Positions 32,703-41,067 of a stretch of 48,623 bases of DNA are shown one piece after another. Under the pieces are notes generated by a model. That model had not been told where the DNA came from, made no database searches, and was given only the letters and a program-made list of their open reading frames with translations. The stretch covers positions 1-48,623 of the forward strand of contig NZ_JANZXA010000017.1 in NCBI RefSeq assembly GCF_025153475.1, written 5' to 3'. The first letter of the stretch is position 1. Every line of letters starts with the position of its first letter. The DNA comes from Novosphingobium mangrovisedimenti. Its GTDB lineage: Bacteria > Pseudomonadota > Alphaproteobacteria > Sphingomonadales > Sphingomonadaceae. Both the position numbers and the translations under genes were made by a program.

Positions 32703-32727
32703 AGGCGCCAGTGACCAGAGGCCGCCG

Positions 32728-33468
32728 GTGACTGACCAGAAAGTCCTGCTGCTCGCTGGCGGTTCCGGCTCCATCGGCAGCGCGATTGCGCGCCACGCGC
32801 TGTCGCACGGCTGGAAGGTGGCGCTGCACGGGCGCACGCAGGACAAGGTCGAGGCGGCGGTTACCGGCCTGTCCTACCTCGGCGAGATCGACGGTTTCCT
32901 GGCCGACATCTGGGACGACGAGGCGGCCGAGACGCTGGTGGCCGAAGTCGCCGAGCAATATGGCCGGATCGATGCGGTGATAGACTGCACCTCGACCGGC
33001 CCGGTGGGCGTTACCGGCCTGTTTCCCGAGACATCGCCCGAAGTCTTCGCGGACTTCCTCGCCGTCTCGGTCGGCTGGGTCGAGCGGCTGGCCCATGCCG
33101 CCTACGATTTCCTGTCGCAGCAGGGCGGCACGTTGATCGCCTTCGTCTCGGACGCCGGGCTCTACGCCGCGCCGCGCCAGACGCTGATCGGCGCCGCGCG
33201 CGCGGGCACCATCGGCTTCATCCGCAACTTCGCGGTGGAAGCCGCTCGCGACGGCATCCGCGCCCACGCCATCTCGCCCAGCTTCGTGGAAGGCAGCGAG
33301 AGCGCCCGCCGCATGGGTTCAGAGCGCATGGCCAAGGCCGCCCGCCGCGCCGGGCTCGGCCTGCCCGGCGCCGACGACATCGCCCCGCTCGCCCTGTTCC
33401 TGTGCAGCGACGGCGCGGCGAAGATCACCGGACAGGTCATCAGCGTGAACGGCGGGCTGAACGCCTGA
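32728..33468 (+). CDS. Short-chain dehydrogenase-like protein lacking Tyr-x-x-x-Lys
   Basis: The 246-residue protein starts at GTG 32728, 25 bases after dnaB. It has an NAD(P)-binding glycine motif (LLAGGSGSIGSAIARHAL) and the SDR fold landmarks, with C-terminal KITGQVISVNGGLNA. Where active SDRs have Tyr-x-x-x-Lys, 13 residues after the catalytic-type Ser in VSDAGLY, it reads IGAAR. The Tyr is lost and the Lys is Arg. A Tyr at GLY lies eight residues earlier. It is either a pseudoenzyme that binds NAD(P) or a variant chemistry. It is not the usual partner of dnaB. Confidence 0.85.
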   Translation: MTDQKVLLLAGGSGSIGSAIARHALSHGWKVALHGRTQDKVEAAVTGLSYLGEIDGFLADIWDDEAAETLVAEVAEQYGRIDAVIDCTSTGPVGVTGLFPETSPEVFADFLAVSVGWVERLAHAAYDFLSQQGGTLIAFVSDAGLYAAPRQTLIGAARAGTIGFIRNFAVEAARDGIRAHAISPSFVEGSESARRMGSERMAKAARRAGLGLPGADDIAPLALFLCSDGAAKITGQVISVNGGLNA

Positions 33469-33488
33469 GAGTACGCCTCGCCCTCCAT

Positions 33489-33611
33489 CGTCATTGCGAG
33501 GAGCGAAGCGACGCGGCAATCCAGAACATCGCGCGCCTCGCTCTGGATTGCCCTTCGGCTGACTGCTTGCAGCAGCCGCTCAGGACAGGCGTCGCTACGC
33601 TCGCAATGACG
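33489..33611. repeat. Composite inverted intergenic repeat (CGTCATTGCGAG type)
   Basis: Arm 1 (33489-33525) starts CGTCATTGCGAGGAGCGAAG and ends in GCAATCCAGA. It returns as TCTGGATTGC (33542-33551), and the far end closes with GCTCGCAATGACG (33599-33611). This makes a nested, large palindromic unit after the SDR-like gene. CGTCATTGCGAGCGAAGCGAAG units are common in several alphaproteobacteria. Confidence 0.75.
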
Positions 33612-33622
33612 AAGGAAGGTGG

Positions 33623-33701
33623 GAACTTCACGAAGTTCAGCCACATCAGCCATCGCAAAGTCCGGTGAAGTTTTCGGGATTTCAAAGGGTTGGAACTTCA
33701 C
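33623..33701. repeat. Cluster of GAACTTCAC motifs
   Basis: GAACTTC and GAAGTTC form a perfect 7-2-7 palindrome at 33623-33638. GTGAAGTT occurs at 33665-33672 and GAACTTCAC again at 33693-33701. The three copies lie within 80 bases, right after the CGTCATTGCGAG-type repeat. They could be a second repeat type or regulatory sites. Confidence 0.5.
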
Positions 33702-33981
33702 TCCGCAGGAGAATTCCGCAGCATGTGTTGGTGAGGATCGACGGTGTCAAAGAGCCCTGGCCACACATGCTGACATGGCGCGGCCGGGCGGCAGTCTGAC
33801 AGGTTGCAGGCTTGTAGGAAAATGGGGGTGAGCCAGTGCTAACCCAATTCCATATCCCTTACTGGCAGCTTTGCGCCCCATTTCGGTCATTCATATGACC
33901 TGCTGGACTTGCTGACGGCAGACACTCGAACGGATGGATCTGAAAGAGTTTCATCTGCTGCTACAACCTTCACGACCGAGG
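33702..33981. other. Gene-poor stretch before the AT-rich gene
   Basis: This stretch marks the change from repeat DNA to the AT-rich gene. No gene or RNA is supported. Short open frames read through it on the plus strand, but they overlap the opposite gene and have no ribosome-binding site. Confidence 0.4.
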
Positions 33982-35415
33982 CTAGTCGGTTATCTCATCT
34001 AAACGCCGGTGTAAGTAACGGTCAATTTCGCTTCGTCGACCTTCCATCACCCATTGGAGCATCTGAGCGACATCCCGGTCTTCAAACACGATCATAAACC
34101 CGCGACCATCGGCAGCAGTGTCCCGACAAGAAGCAATGATTCTCTCCCGATCATCCATATTGCGACACAGAAGGAATCCCAAAAATCCCCGCTGATGGCC
34201 AAACCGACCAGCAAGCTGATCCAACTCAGGATTTCTCAATTCCTTTGTATAATTTTTGCATTCAATTAATATATTTCTCGCTCGCAATTGCGCAGAAGCA
34301 AGAGAATGTCCGAAAAACCCATCATTAGACGCATTTGTAAATTTTATATCGATTCTTTTCCTTCCATTATGCTGTTCAAATTCTTTTACAGGAGCAATAA
34401 GATCTGGTGCGAATAAGAAGGTGCAGATACCAACCATGAGGCTGTGGTACGTGTCAGCACTATCCCCACCCGTAGGAATTTCGCGAAGTCGGTCAATGAG
34501 CACCTGCGCCAAAGCATTCTCATCGAAGTTTGGCTCAATATCCTCGATATCAAGCGGCCCAGACGCCCCCTTTAAGTCCTTATAACGCTCCAAAATTTCA
34601 GGATGGTCTCGAACAAATGCAGCCATATCATCCTTTATGAATGGATGCCTTTCTTTCACAGATTTTTTTGTAACCCTTTGCCTTCCATTCTTTAAGGTCT
34701 CTACAAGGGCTCTACCTGCATCAAGATACTCACTCTGCAGGTAGCTAATCATATAGTGATTATAAAATTCTTGACTATTAAGACTAAGCCTACGTCGCAC
34801 ACTAAACCACGGTACCAACAGTACAGGCCTCCCCTCAAATACGGGAAGTTGATAGGTTTTGGCTTCCCAGTCTCTTCGTACAACATTCCATGAAGGACCG
34901 AGAGAAGTCGTTGGGGATGTTGGTATCTCGTGCAGCCTGCATTCAGCCAATGTATAGTCCGCGAGCAAACCGCGAATGACGTTTGTAACCAAATCAGAGA
35001 TTGTGTCCGGACCAACGCCTGGGATGAACAATTCTGCATCGGAAACATCAGCTAAAAGGCCTGTCTCGAAGGCCCTGCTATTTAACAAAGCGTTGACTAA
35101 ATCGAGCGCCTTATACTCACCTACGCCACGCCCGCTTGGTCTGCCGGACGACTGACCAAAAAATGTTTCGTTCGGTTCATGAAGGTGACTTAACAGATGC
35201 TGGGCGCGCTCTGCGTTCCCGTTCCTTAATTGGTCCAGAATCTCATTGAAATACGAGCGGATATGGTCGCCACAGGCTTCCGACCATTCATCTTCCCGAA
35301 TTTGAATAGCGTAAGGACAAATATAGAGCCGATTGTCGATATCGAGCCTTATATCGACGAAATCGAGCTCACCTTGGGACTTACCCAAATTAAAGTGCTC
35401 ACTGAAGCGTACCAT
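33982..35415 (-). CDS. AT-rich hypothetical protein with a C-terminal PD-(D/E)xK nuclease-like domain
   Basis: The 477-residue protein is encoded by visibly AT-rich DNA (21 G/C of 60 in 34621-34680, against 44 of 60 in 36421-36480), unlike every neighbour. Its N-terminal third has FFGQSSGRPSGRGVG, then ELFIPGVGPDTISDLVTNVIRG. The C-terminal third has FAPDLIAPVKEFEQHNGRKRIDIKF (Asp356), then NILIECKNY (Glu385, Lys387), then NPELDQLAGRF. This D...ExK order fits a PD-(D/E)xK restriction-like nuclease. It has no signal peptide. It stands alone, with no methylase, helicase or integrase nearby. Defence nuclease is an inference; I do not recognise the full family. Confidence 0.75.
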   Translation of the reverse strand: MVRFSEHFNLGKSQGELDFVDIRLDIDNRLYICPYAIQIREDEWSEACGDHIRSYFNEILDQLRNGNAERAQHLLSHLHEPNETFFGQSSGRPSGRGVGEYKALDLVNALLNSRAFETGLLADVSDAELFIPGVGPDTISDLVTNVIRGLLADYTLAECRLHEIPTSPTTSLGPSWNVVRRDWEAKTYQLPVFEGRPVLLVPWFSVRRRLSLNSQEFYNHYMISYLQSEYLDAGRALVETLKNGRQRVTKKSVKERHPFIKDDMAAFVRDHPEILERYKDLKGASGPLDIEDIEPNFDENALAQVLIDRLREIPTGGDSADTYHSLMVGICTFLFAPDLIAPVKEFEQHNGRKRIDIKFTNASNDGFFGHSLASAQLRARNILIECKNYTKELRNPELDQLAGRFGHQRGFLGFLLCRNMDDRERIIASCRDTAADGRGFMIVFEDRDVAQMLQWVMEGRRSEIDRYLHRRLDEITD

Positions 35416-35575
35416 AGGGATATCAAACTTAGGTCATAAAAAAACGCAAGTGACACTTATGAAATGCACGTGAACAAAGTTACAAATTGGCTATCGACCC
35501 GGCGTAACGTCACTGGCAAATTTGACCGAAACTATTTGGCCAGTCCTCTGACCCATGGTGCTGCCTCCGCGGCGG
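35416..35575. other. Intergenic gap between the AT-rich gene and the aminotransferase
   Basis: The AT-rich character ends in this gap (about 35,500). It must hold the AT-rich gene's promoter on the minus strand, but I see no convincing -35/-10 pair. No flanking duplication or tRNA fragment marks an insertion end. Confidence 0.4.
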
Positions 35576-36736
35576 CTATCGTAACCCCCACCACTTCCCC
35601 AGCCGCGCCACCGCCTCGTCCAGCACCGCATCCGGCTTGGTGAAGCAGAACCGCACGATGTGCTCGGGCCTGCCCTCGCCCTCGTAGAGCGCGGAGACGG
35701 GGACGGTCGCGACGCCTGCCTCGGTTACGGCGCGTTCGGAGAACTCGCGGTCGGTGAGCGCAATGCCCGAGGCGGCGAGGTCGGCGCAGAGGAACCATGT
35801 CGCGGCGTTGGGCAGGACGGCGAAGCCGGCGGCCTCCAGCCCCGCTTTCAGCCGCGCGCGGGAGGCGGCCCAGGTGGCGCGTTGGTCTGCCAGCATGGCG
35901 TCGGGCATCGTCAGGCCCTCGGCCACGGCCCATTGCAGCGGCGGGGCGCTGGCGTAGGTGATGAACTGGTGGGCGCGCGATACCGCCGTTGCCAGCTCGC
36001 CTTGCGCGATCATCCAGCCGATCTTCCAGCCGGTGATGCCGAAGATCTTGCCCGCAGAGCCGATCTTGACGGCTCGCGCGGCCATGCCCTCGAACGTCGT
36101 CAGCGAGCGGTGGGGCGTGCCGTCGAAGCGCACGTCTTCCCAGACTTCGTCGCAGATCGCGGTGAGATCGTGCGCGGTGCACAGGCGGGCGATCATCGCA
36201 AGCTGCGCCTCGCTCGCCACGGTGCCGGCGGGGTTGAGCGGGTCGTTCAGCATGAGCACGCGTGTGCGCGGGGTGATCGCGCGGCGCAGCGCCTCTTCCC
36301 CGTAGGCGAAATGCGGCGGCGCAAGCATGACCGAGACCGGCACGCCGCCTGCCCGGCGCACCATCGGCGCATAGGCATCGTAGGCGGGCTGGAACAGGAT
36401 CACCTCGTCCCCCGGCTGCACCAGCGCGAGCACGGCGCAGGCGATGGCCTCGGTCGCGCCGGAGGTCACGGTGACCTGTTCGGGCGCGATGGCGAGGTTC
36501 TGGCGGCGCGCGTAATAGGCGCAGACCGCCTCGCGCAGTTCGGGCAGGCCGGCACCGGGCGGATACTGGTTCGACTTTTCGCGCAAGGCGCGCGCGGCGG
36601 CTTCCAGCACCGGCTCCGGCCCGGGCGCATCGGGGAAGCCCTGCCCCAGGTTGATCGCGCCATGTTCGCGCGCGAGGCCGGACATCAGGTCGAACACGGT
36701 GCGCTCCATCTCGGCGTAGACCGGGTGTATCTTCAT
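35576..36736 (-). CDS. PLP-dependent aminotransferase (methionine/kynurenine aminotransferase-like, class I/II)
   Basis: The 386-residue fold-type I aminotransferase has INLGQGFPDAPGPEPVLEAA and NQYPPGAGLPELREAV near the N-terminus, VTSGATEAI, NDPLNPAG, CDEVWEDVRFDG, and the PLP lysine in SAGKIFGITGWKIGW. This series is typical of the YbdL/kynurenine-aminotransferase group, which often uses methionine. The ATG at 36736 is the plausible start; a frame open upstream to 36805 has no conserved residues. It is divergent from hyuB across about 160 bases. Confidence 0.88.
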   Translation of the reverse strand: MKIHPVYAEMERTVFDLMSGLAREHGAINLGQGFPDAPGPEPVLEAAARALREKSNQYPPGAGLPELREAVCAYYARRQNLAIAPEQVTVTSGATEAIACAVLALVQPGDEVILFQPAYDAYAPMVRRAGGVPVSVMLAPPHFAYGEEALRRAITPRTRVLMLNDPLNPAGTVASEAQLAMIARLCTAHDLTAICDEVWEDVRFDGTPHRSLTTFEGMAARAVKIGSAGKIFGITGWKIGWMIAQGELATAVSRAHQFITYASAPPLQWAVAEGLTMPDAMLADQRATWAASRARLKAGLEAAGFAVLPNAATWFLCADLAASGIALTDREFSERAVTEAGVATVPVSALYEGEGRPEHIVRFCFTKPDAVLDEAVARLGKWWGLR

Positions 36737-36897
36737 CGTGGATGCTGCTCCGATGGCGCCTGTGGGCATGGCCGGATAGCGCGCGTTTTCGCAAATTGCA
36801 CGCAAGGCCGCGCGGTTTGTCGAGAAGAGTGGCAGACCATGCGCCTAATAGCCGAAGCTCAAGAACAAAGAGCACGGACGGAAGAGGAAGTGCAGCG

Positions 36898-38706
36898 ATG
36901 TCCTACGAGTTGAACCGCAAGCTGGCCGCCCGGCGCGAGCCCTTGCCGACCACGGCCGAAATCGATCAGGTGACCGCCGACATCATCCGCGGCGCGTTCG
37001 AGACCGTCTGCTTCGAGGCCGCGACCTATCTGGGGCGCGCGGCGTCCTCGCCCATCATCAACCAGTCGAACGAGCGCAATGCCGCGATCGTCGATGCCCA
37101 CGGGCGCCTTGCCATGGGCGCGATCGGCACGCCACAGCTGACTTTCGTCAACCAGATGGAGACGCGCTGGGGGCTGATGAACCAGGAGCGCTACGACTGG
37201 GGGCCGGGCGATGTCTTCGTCGCCAACGATCCCGATCACGGCGGCGGCCACCTGCCCGACTACAACGTCTACGGCCCGGTCTACGACGAGAAGGGCGAGC
37301 TGATCTGCATCCAGACGCTGCAGGCCCACCAGGGCGATACCGGCGGCAAGGACCCCGGCGGCTTCACGCTGGAGGCGACCGACGTCTTTACCGAGGGCGT
37401 GATCTATCCCTGCCTCAAGCTCGTCCACCGCGGCGAACTGCGCATGGACGTGTTCGACTTCGTGGTGCGCAACAACCGCTTTGCCACGTTCGCGGGCGAC
37501 ATCGCGGCGATGATCGGCGGCGTGCAGCACGCGGTGAAGATGCTGGAGGACCTGCTGGGCAAGTGGGGTGCCGAAACGGTGAAGGCCGCGATCAACCATT
37601 CGATCGACCACACCGAAAAGCGCATGCACGAGGAAGTCGCCAAGTGGCCCGACGGCACCTATGAAGGCACGGTCCTGATCGACCACGACACCGCCGGGAC
37701 CAAGGACATCAAGGTCCACGTCGCCTGCACCGTGAAGGGCGACCAGCTCACCGTCGATCTTACCGGCACCGACGACCGGCAGGACCTCATCGGCGTGTGG
37801 AACACCTTCGCCAACTCGCGCAGCTATGTGATGACGCAGGTCATCACCCACATGGACCCGACGATCGTGCGCAACGAGGGCATGTTCAACGCGGTCGACA
37901 TCGTGATCCCCGAAGGCTGCATCGCCCAGCCGCCGCCGAACAAGCCCGCCGCGCTCGGATCGTTCCACCCGGCCTGCGAGATCACCGAGGCGGTGTGCCT
38001 AGCCCTCTCGCAAGTCGCGCCGGAGCGGGCGCAGCCGCAGCTCTACAAGATCGGCATGCCCAACGCCGTCATCGGTTTCGACGACAACGGCATGATGTGG
38101 ATGGACCAGGGCGTCGATTGCCGCTCGATGGACGTCTCGGCGATCAAGGGCATCGACGGCTGGGGTTCGTGCCCCAATTCGCTGGGCAACCTGATCCTGT
38201 CCGAGGCGGAGGACGCGGAAAGCCGCTTCCCCATCCTCAACATCAGCCGCGAGATGACCACCGACGGCGGCGGTGCCGGCCAGTGGCGCGGGGCTCCGGG
38301 TTCGCTGAACGTGAAGCAGGTGTTGAAGCCGACTTCGGCGATGGCGTGGATGGTCTCGGCCGACCACCCCTTGCGCGGGATGTGCGGGGGGGACGATGCG
38401 ATCCCCTATAGCAACCACTTCGAGGTCGGCGCGCCGGGCGAGCGCAAGATCGAGCACACCGCGCAGGACCTGCTGCCCGAAGGCGCGGTGATCGCCTATC
38501 AGCATGGCGGCGGCGCGGGCTTCGGCCTGCCGCTGCTGCGCGATCCGGAAAGCGTGAAGGAGGACGTGCTCGACGAATACGTCAGCCCCGAGGCGGCGCG
38601 GATGAAGTACGGCGTGGTGCTGACCGGCAGCCTCGACGACTACACGCTGGCGGTGGACCACGCGGCAACCGAGGCGCTGCGCGCCGAGATGTCGGCCATG
38701 GCGTAG
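36898..38706 (+). CDS. hyuB: Hydantoinase/oxoprolinase subunit B
   Basis: The 602-residue protein is HyuB of the N-methylhydantoinase/oxoprolinase/acetone-carboxylase family. It has DIIRGAFETVCFEAATYLGRAA, SPIINQSNERNAAIVD, VFVANDPDHGGGHLPD, GGRAHxxD-like TLQAHQGDTGG, and a C-terminal GGAGQWRGAPG and GGGAGFGLPL. With HyuA it hydrolyses a cyclic amide using ATP; the substrate is not predictable. GAAGAGGAAG precedes the ATG at 36898. It is followed by a repeat and then hyuA. Confidence 0.9.
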   Translation: MSYELNRKLAARREPLPTTAEIDQVTADIIRGAFETVCFEAATYLGRAASSPIINQSNERNAAIVDAHGRLAMGAIGTPQLTFVNQMETRWGLMNQERYDWGPGDVFVANDPDHGGGHLPDYNVYGPVYDEKGELICIQTLQAHQGDTGGKDPGGFTLEATDVFTEGVIYPCLKLVHRGELRMDVFDFVVRNNRFATFAGDIAAMIGGVQHAVKMLEDLLGKWGAETVKAAINHSIDHTEKRMHEEVAKWPDGTYEGTVLIDHDTAGTKDIKVHVACTVKGDQLTVDLTGTDDRQDLIGVWNTFANSRSYVMTQVITHMDPTIVRNEGMFNAVDIVIPEGCIAQPPPNKPAALGSFHPACEITEAVCLALSQVAPERAQPQLYKIGMPNAVIGFDDNGMMWMDQGVDCRSMDVSAIKGIDGWGSCPNSLGNLILSEAEDAESRFPILNISREMTTDGGGAGQWRGAPGSLNVKQVLKPTSAMAWMVSADHPLRGMCGGDDAIPYSNHFEVGAPGERKIEHTAQDLLPEGAVIAYQHGGGAGFGLPLLRDPESVKEDVLDEYVSPEAARMKYGVVLTGSLDDYTLAVDHAATEALRAEMSAMA

Positions 38707-38731
38707 GCGGCGGAGTAACAACGAAGACACA

Positions 38732-38884
38732 TCCTCCCCGGCACGGGGAGGGGGACCGCCGCAGGCGGTGGAGGGGACTCTCGGCAAACGCAAAGCCAGA
38801 AGGCGCGCACAACCACACGCAGCGCCGGAACGAGAATCCCCTCCGTCAGCCCTGCGGGCTGCCACCTCCCCGATTCGGGGAGGA
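38732..38884. repeat. Inverted pair of TCCTCCCCGG-type repeats inside hyuBA
   Basis: Unit 1 (38732-38780) starts TCCTCCCCGGCACGGGGAGG and continues GGACCGCCGCAGGCGGTGG. Unit 2 (38833-38884) has the inverse, ending CCCCGATTCGGGGAGGAC. Each is a palindrome with a CCGCAGG/CCTGCGG core. Such units are common between sphingomonad genes. It ends right at the hyuA ribosome-binding region. Confidence 0.8.
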
Positions 38885-38899
38885 CAAGGAGAGACCTGA

Positions 38900-40975
38900 A
38901 TGACCTATCGCGTTGGTATCGACATCGGCGGCACCTTCACCGACTTCGCCCTGCTCAAGAGCGATGAAGTGATCCTGCACAAGAACCTCTCCACACCGGA
39001 GGACCGCTCGCTGGGCGTGATGGAAGGCCTCGGCAAGCTGGCCGGGAAGGAAGGCCTCGAACTCGGTGACTTCCTCGGCAAGTGCGAGGCGATCGTCCAC
39101 GGCACGACCGTCGCCGACAACACCCTGATCGAGATGAACGGCGCCCTCACCGGTCTCATCACCACCGAGGGTTTCCGCGACGAGATCGAATACCGGCGCG
39201 GCTACAAGGAAGACATCTGGGACGTGCGCCTCGCGCCGCCCAAGCAGATCACCCCGCGCCGCCGCCGCCTGACCGTGCCCGAGCGCATCCTGCATGACGG
39301 CTCGGTCCATGTGCCGCTCGACGAGGACGCGCTGCGCGAGGCCTGCCGCAAGCTGCGCCTGCAGAATGTCGAGGCCGTCGCGATCAGCTTCCTGTTCTCC
39401 TTCGTGAACCCCGAGCACGAGCGCCGGGCCAAGGAGATCGTCACGCAGGAAATCCAGAACGCCTATATCTCGGCCAGCCACGAGGTTCTGCCGCGCGCGC
39501 CGGAGTACGACCGTACCTCCACCACCGTGGTCAATGCCTATGTCGGCCCGCGCGTGACCGGATACCTCGAAAAGCTGGTGCAGCGCCTCGTCGAAGGCGG
39601 GTACCAGAACCAGCTCATGGTCATGCAGGCCTCGGGCGGGGTGATGACCAAGGAATATATCGACGGCGCCCCGATCCGCGTGCTCGCCTCGGGCCCGGCG
39701 GGCGGCGTGATCGGCTCTGCGCACACGGGCACGGCCAAGGGCTGCCCCGACCTGCTCTGCGTCGACATGGGCGGCACCTCCTACGACATGTCGCTGGTGG
39801 TTGACGGGCAGGCCCCGGCCGAAGCGGGGTGGAACATGCACCACCGCTACCTGATCGGCGTTCCCATGGTGAAAGTGGAAACGCTGGGCGCCGGCGGCGG
39901 GTCGATCTGCCACGTCAATGCCGGCGCGCTCGAAGTCGGCCCGAAGTCGGCGGGCTCCGAGCCGGGCCCGATCTGCTACGGACGCGGCGGCACCGAGCCG
40001 ACCGTGACCGACGCGCTGGTCATGCTCGGCATCCTCTCAACCGACGAGGGCTTTGCAGGCGGCAGCTTCTCGCTCTCGAAGAAAGGTGTGACCGAAGCCT
40101 TCCAGAAGATCGCCGACGAAATGGGCCACGGAGACGCCGAACAGGCCGCGTTCGACTGCTGGCGCGTGGTCAATGCCAACATGAGCCAGGGCGTGCGCCG
40201 CACGACCGCCGGCAAGGGCATCGATCCCAAGGACCTCGTCATGCTCGCCTATGGCGGCAACGGCCCGGCCTTCGCCGCGATCCAGGCGGAAGACCTCGGC
40301 ATCACGCGCGTGCTGGTGCCCAAGGCCTCGCCGACTTTCTCGGCGCTCGGAACGCTGGTCGCCAACCCGACGATAGACGAGGAACGCTCCTACATCGCCT
40401 CGGCCAACGCCCTCGACATCGACCGCATCCGCCAGCTCTGGAACGACCTGTCGACCCGCGCGCGCAAATTCTTCACCGATGCGCATTTCAAGGCGGACGA
40501 CATCCGCGTGAACTACCAGCTCAACATGCGCTATCCGGGCCAGAACTTCTCGCTCTCGCTCGATTACATGACCGACGTGCCGCTGGGCGACCTCTCGTTC
40601 ATCGGGGACGATTTCGGCGCGCGCGCGATCGCGCTGTTCAATCAGCGCCACATGGCCGAATACGCCCACATCCGCGAACACGAGGTGCCCGAAATCTCGG
40701 GCGTGCGTCTCGCCGCCCATGTCGTGACGCCCTCACCCAAGGCCAGCGGCGGGTTCACGCCAGGCGGCAAGGCTCCGGTCGCTGCCAAGGCGCGCCGCGC
40801 CAACCTCGGCACGGGTTTCGCGCAAGTGCCGGTCTACCTCGGCAAGGACCTGGAGCCGGGCATGGAAGTGCCCTCCCCTTCGATCATCGAGGAAACCTTC
40901 ACCACCATCGTCGTCTATCCGGGCTGGAAGGCACAGGTGGACGATGCCGGCGACTACCAGTTGGTGAAGGCCTGA
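38900..40975 (+). CDS. hyuA: Hydantoinase/oxoprolinase subunit A
   Basis: The 691-residue protein is HyuA, which uses ATP through an actin-like fold. It starts VGIDIGGTFTDFALL, the phosphate-binding loop, then shows HGTTVADNTLIEMNGALTGLITTEGFRDEIEYRRG, a DMGGTSYDMSLV nucleotide loop, and GGGSICHVNAGALEVGPKSAG. The C-terminal domain (after about 510) carries AARAF-type strands and MEVPSPSIIEETFTTIVVYPGW. AAGGAGAG precedes the ATG. It pairs with HyuB, and a hairpin after it likely ends transcription. Confidence 0.92.
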   Translation: MTYRVGIDIGGTFTDFALLKSDEVILHKNLSTPEDRSLGVMEGLGKLAGKEGLELGDFLGKCEAIVHGTTVADNTLIEMNGALTGLITTEGFRDEIEYRRGYKEDIWDVRLAPPKQITPRRRRLTVPERILHDGSVHVPLDEDALREACRKLRLQNVEAVAISFLFSFVNPEHERRAKEIVTQEIQNAYISASHEVLPRAPEYDRTSTTVVNAYVGPRVTGYLEKLVQRLVEGGYQNQLMVMQASGGVMTKEYIDGAPIRVLASGPAGGVIGSAHTGTAKGCPDLLCVDMGGTSYDMSLVVDGQAPAEAGWNMHHRYLIGVPMVKVETLGAGGGSICHVNAGALEVGPKSAGSEPGPICYGRGGTEPTVTDALVMLGILSTDEGFAGGSFSLSKKGVTEAFQKIADEMGHGDAEQAAFDCWRVVNANMSQGVRRTTAGKGIDPKDLVMLAYGGNGPAFAAIQAEDLGITRVLVPKASPTFSALGTLVANPTIDEERSYIASANALDIDRIRQLWNDLSTRARKFFTDAHFKADDIRVNYQLNMRYPGQNFSLSLDYMTDVPLGDLSFIGDDFGARAIALFNQRHMAEYAHIREHEVPEISGVRLAAHVVTPSPKASGGFTPGGKAPVAAKARRANLGTGFAQVPVYLGKDLEPGMEVPSPSIIEETFTTIVVYPGWKAQVDDAGDYQLVKA

Positions 40976-40984
40976 AGGATCAAG

Positions 40985-41007
40985 GGACCGGCCCTCGCGG
41001 CCGGTCC
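40985..41007 (+). terminator. Hairpin after hyuA
   Basis: GGACCGGCC (40985-40993) pairs perfectly with GGCCGGTCC (40999-41007) around CTCGC. It is only a few bases beyond the hyuA stop and lacks a T run. Confidence 0.6.
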
Positions 41008-41067
41008 GGCTGCAAGGACAAGCGTCAACGAAAGCCGCGCCCCGAAACCCGGGGCAAGGCAGCCCCC

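Noticed and set aside
33702..35575. Integrase, transposase, or attachment site around the AT-rich gene
   Set aside because: No recombinase frame, tRNA fragment or direct repeat was seen at the composition edges.
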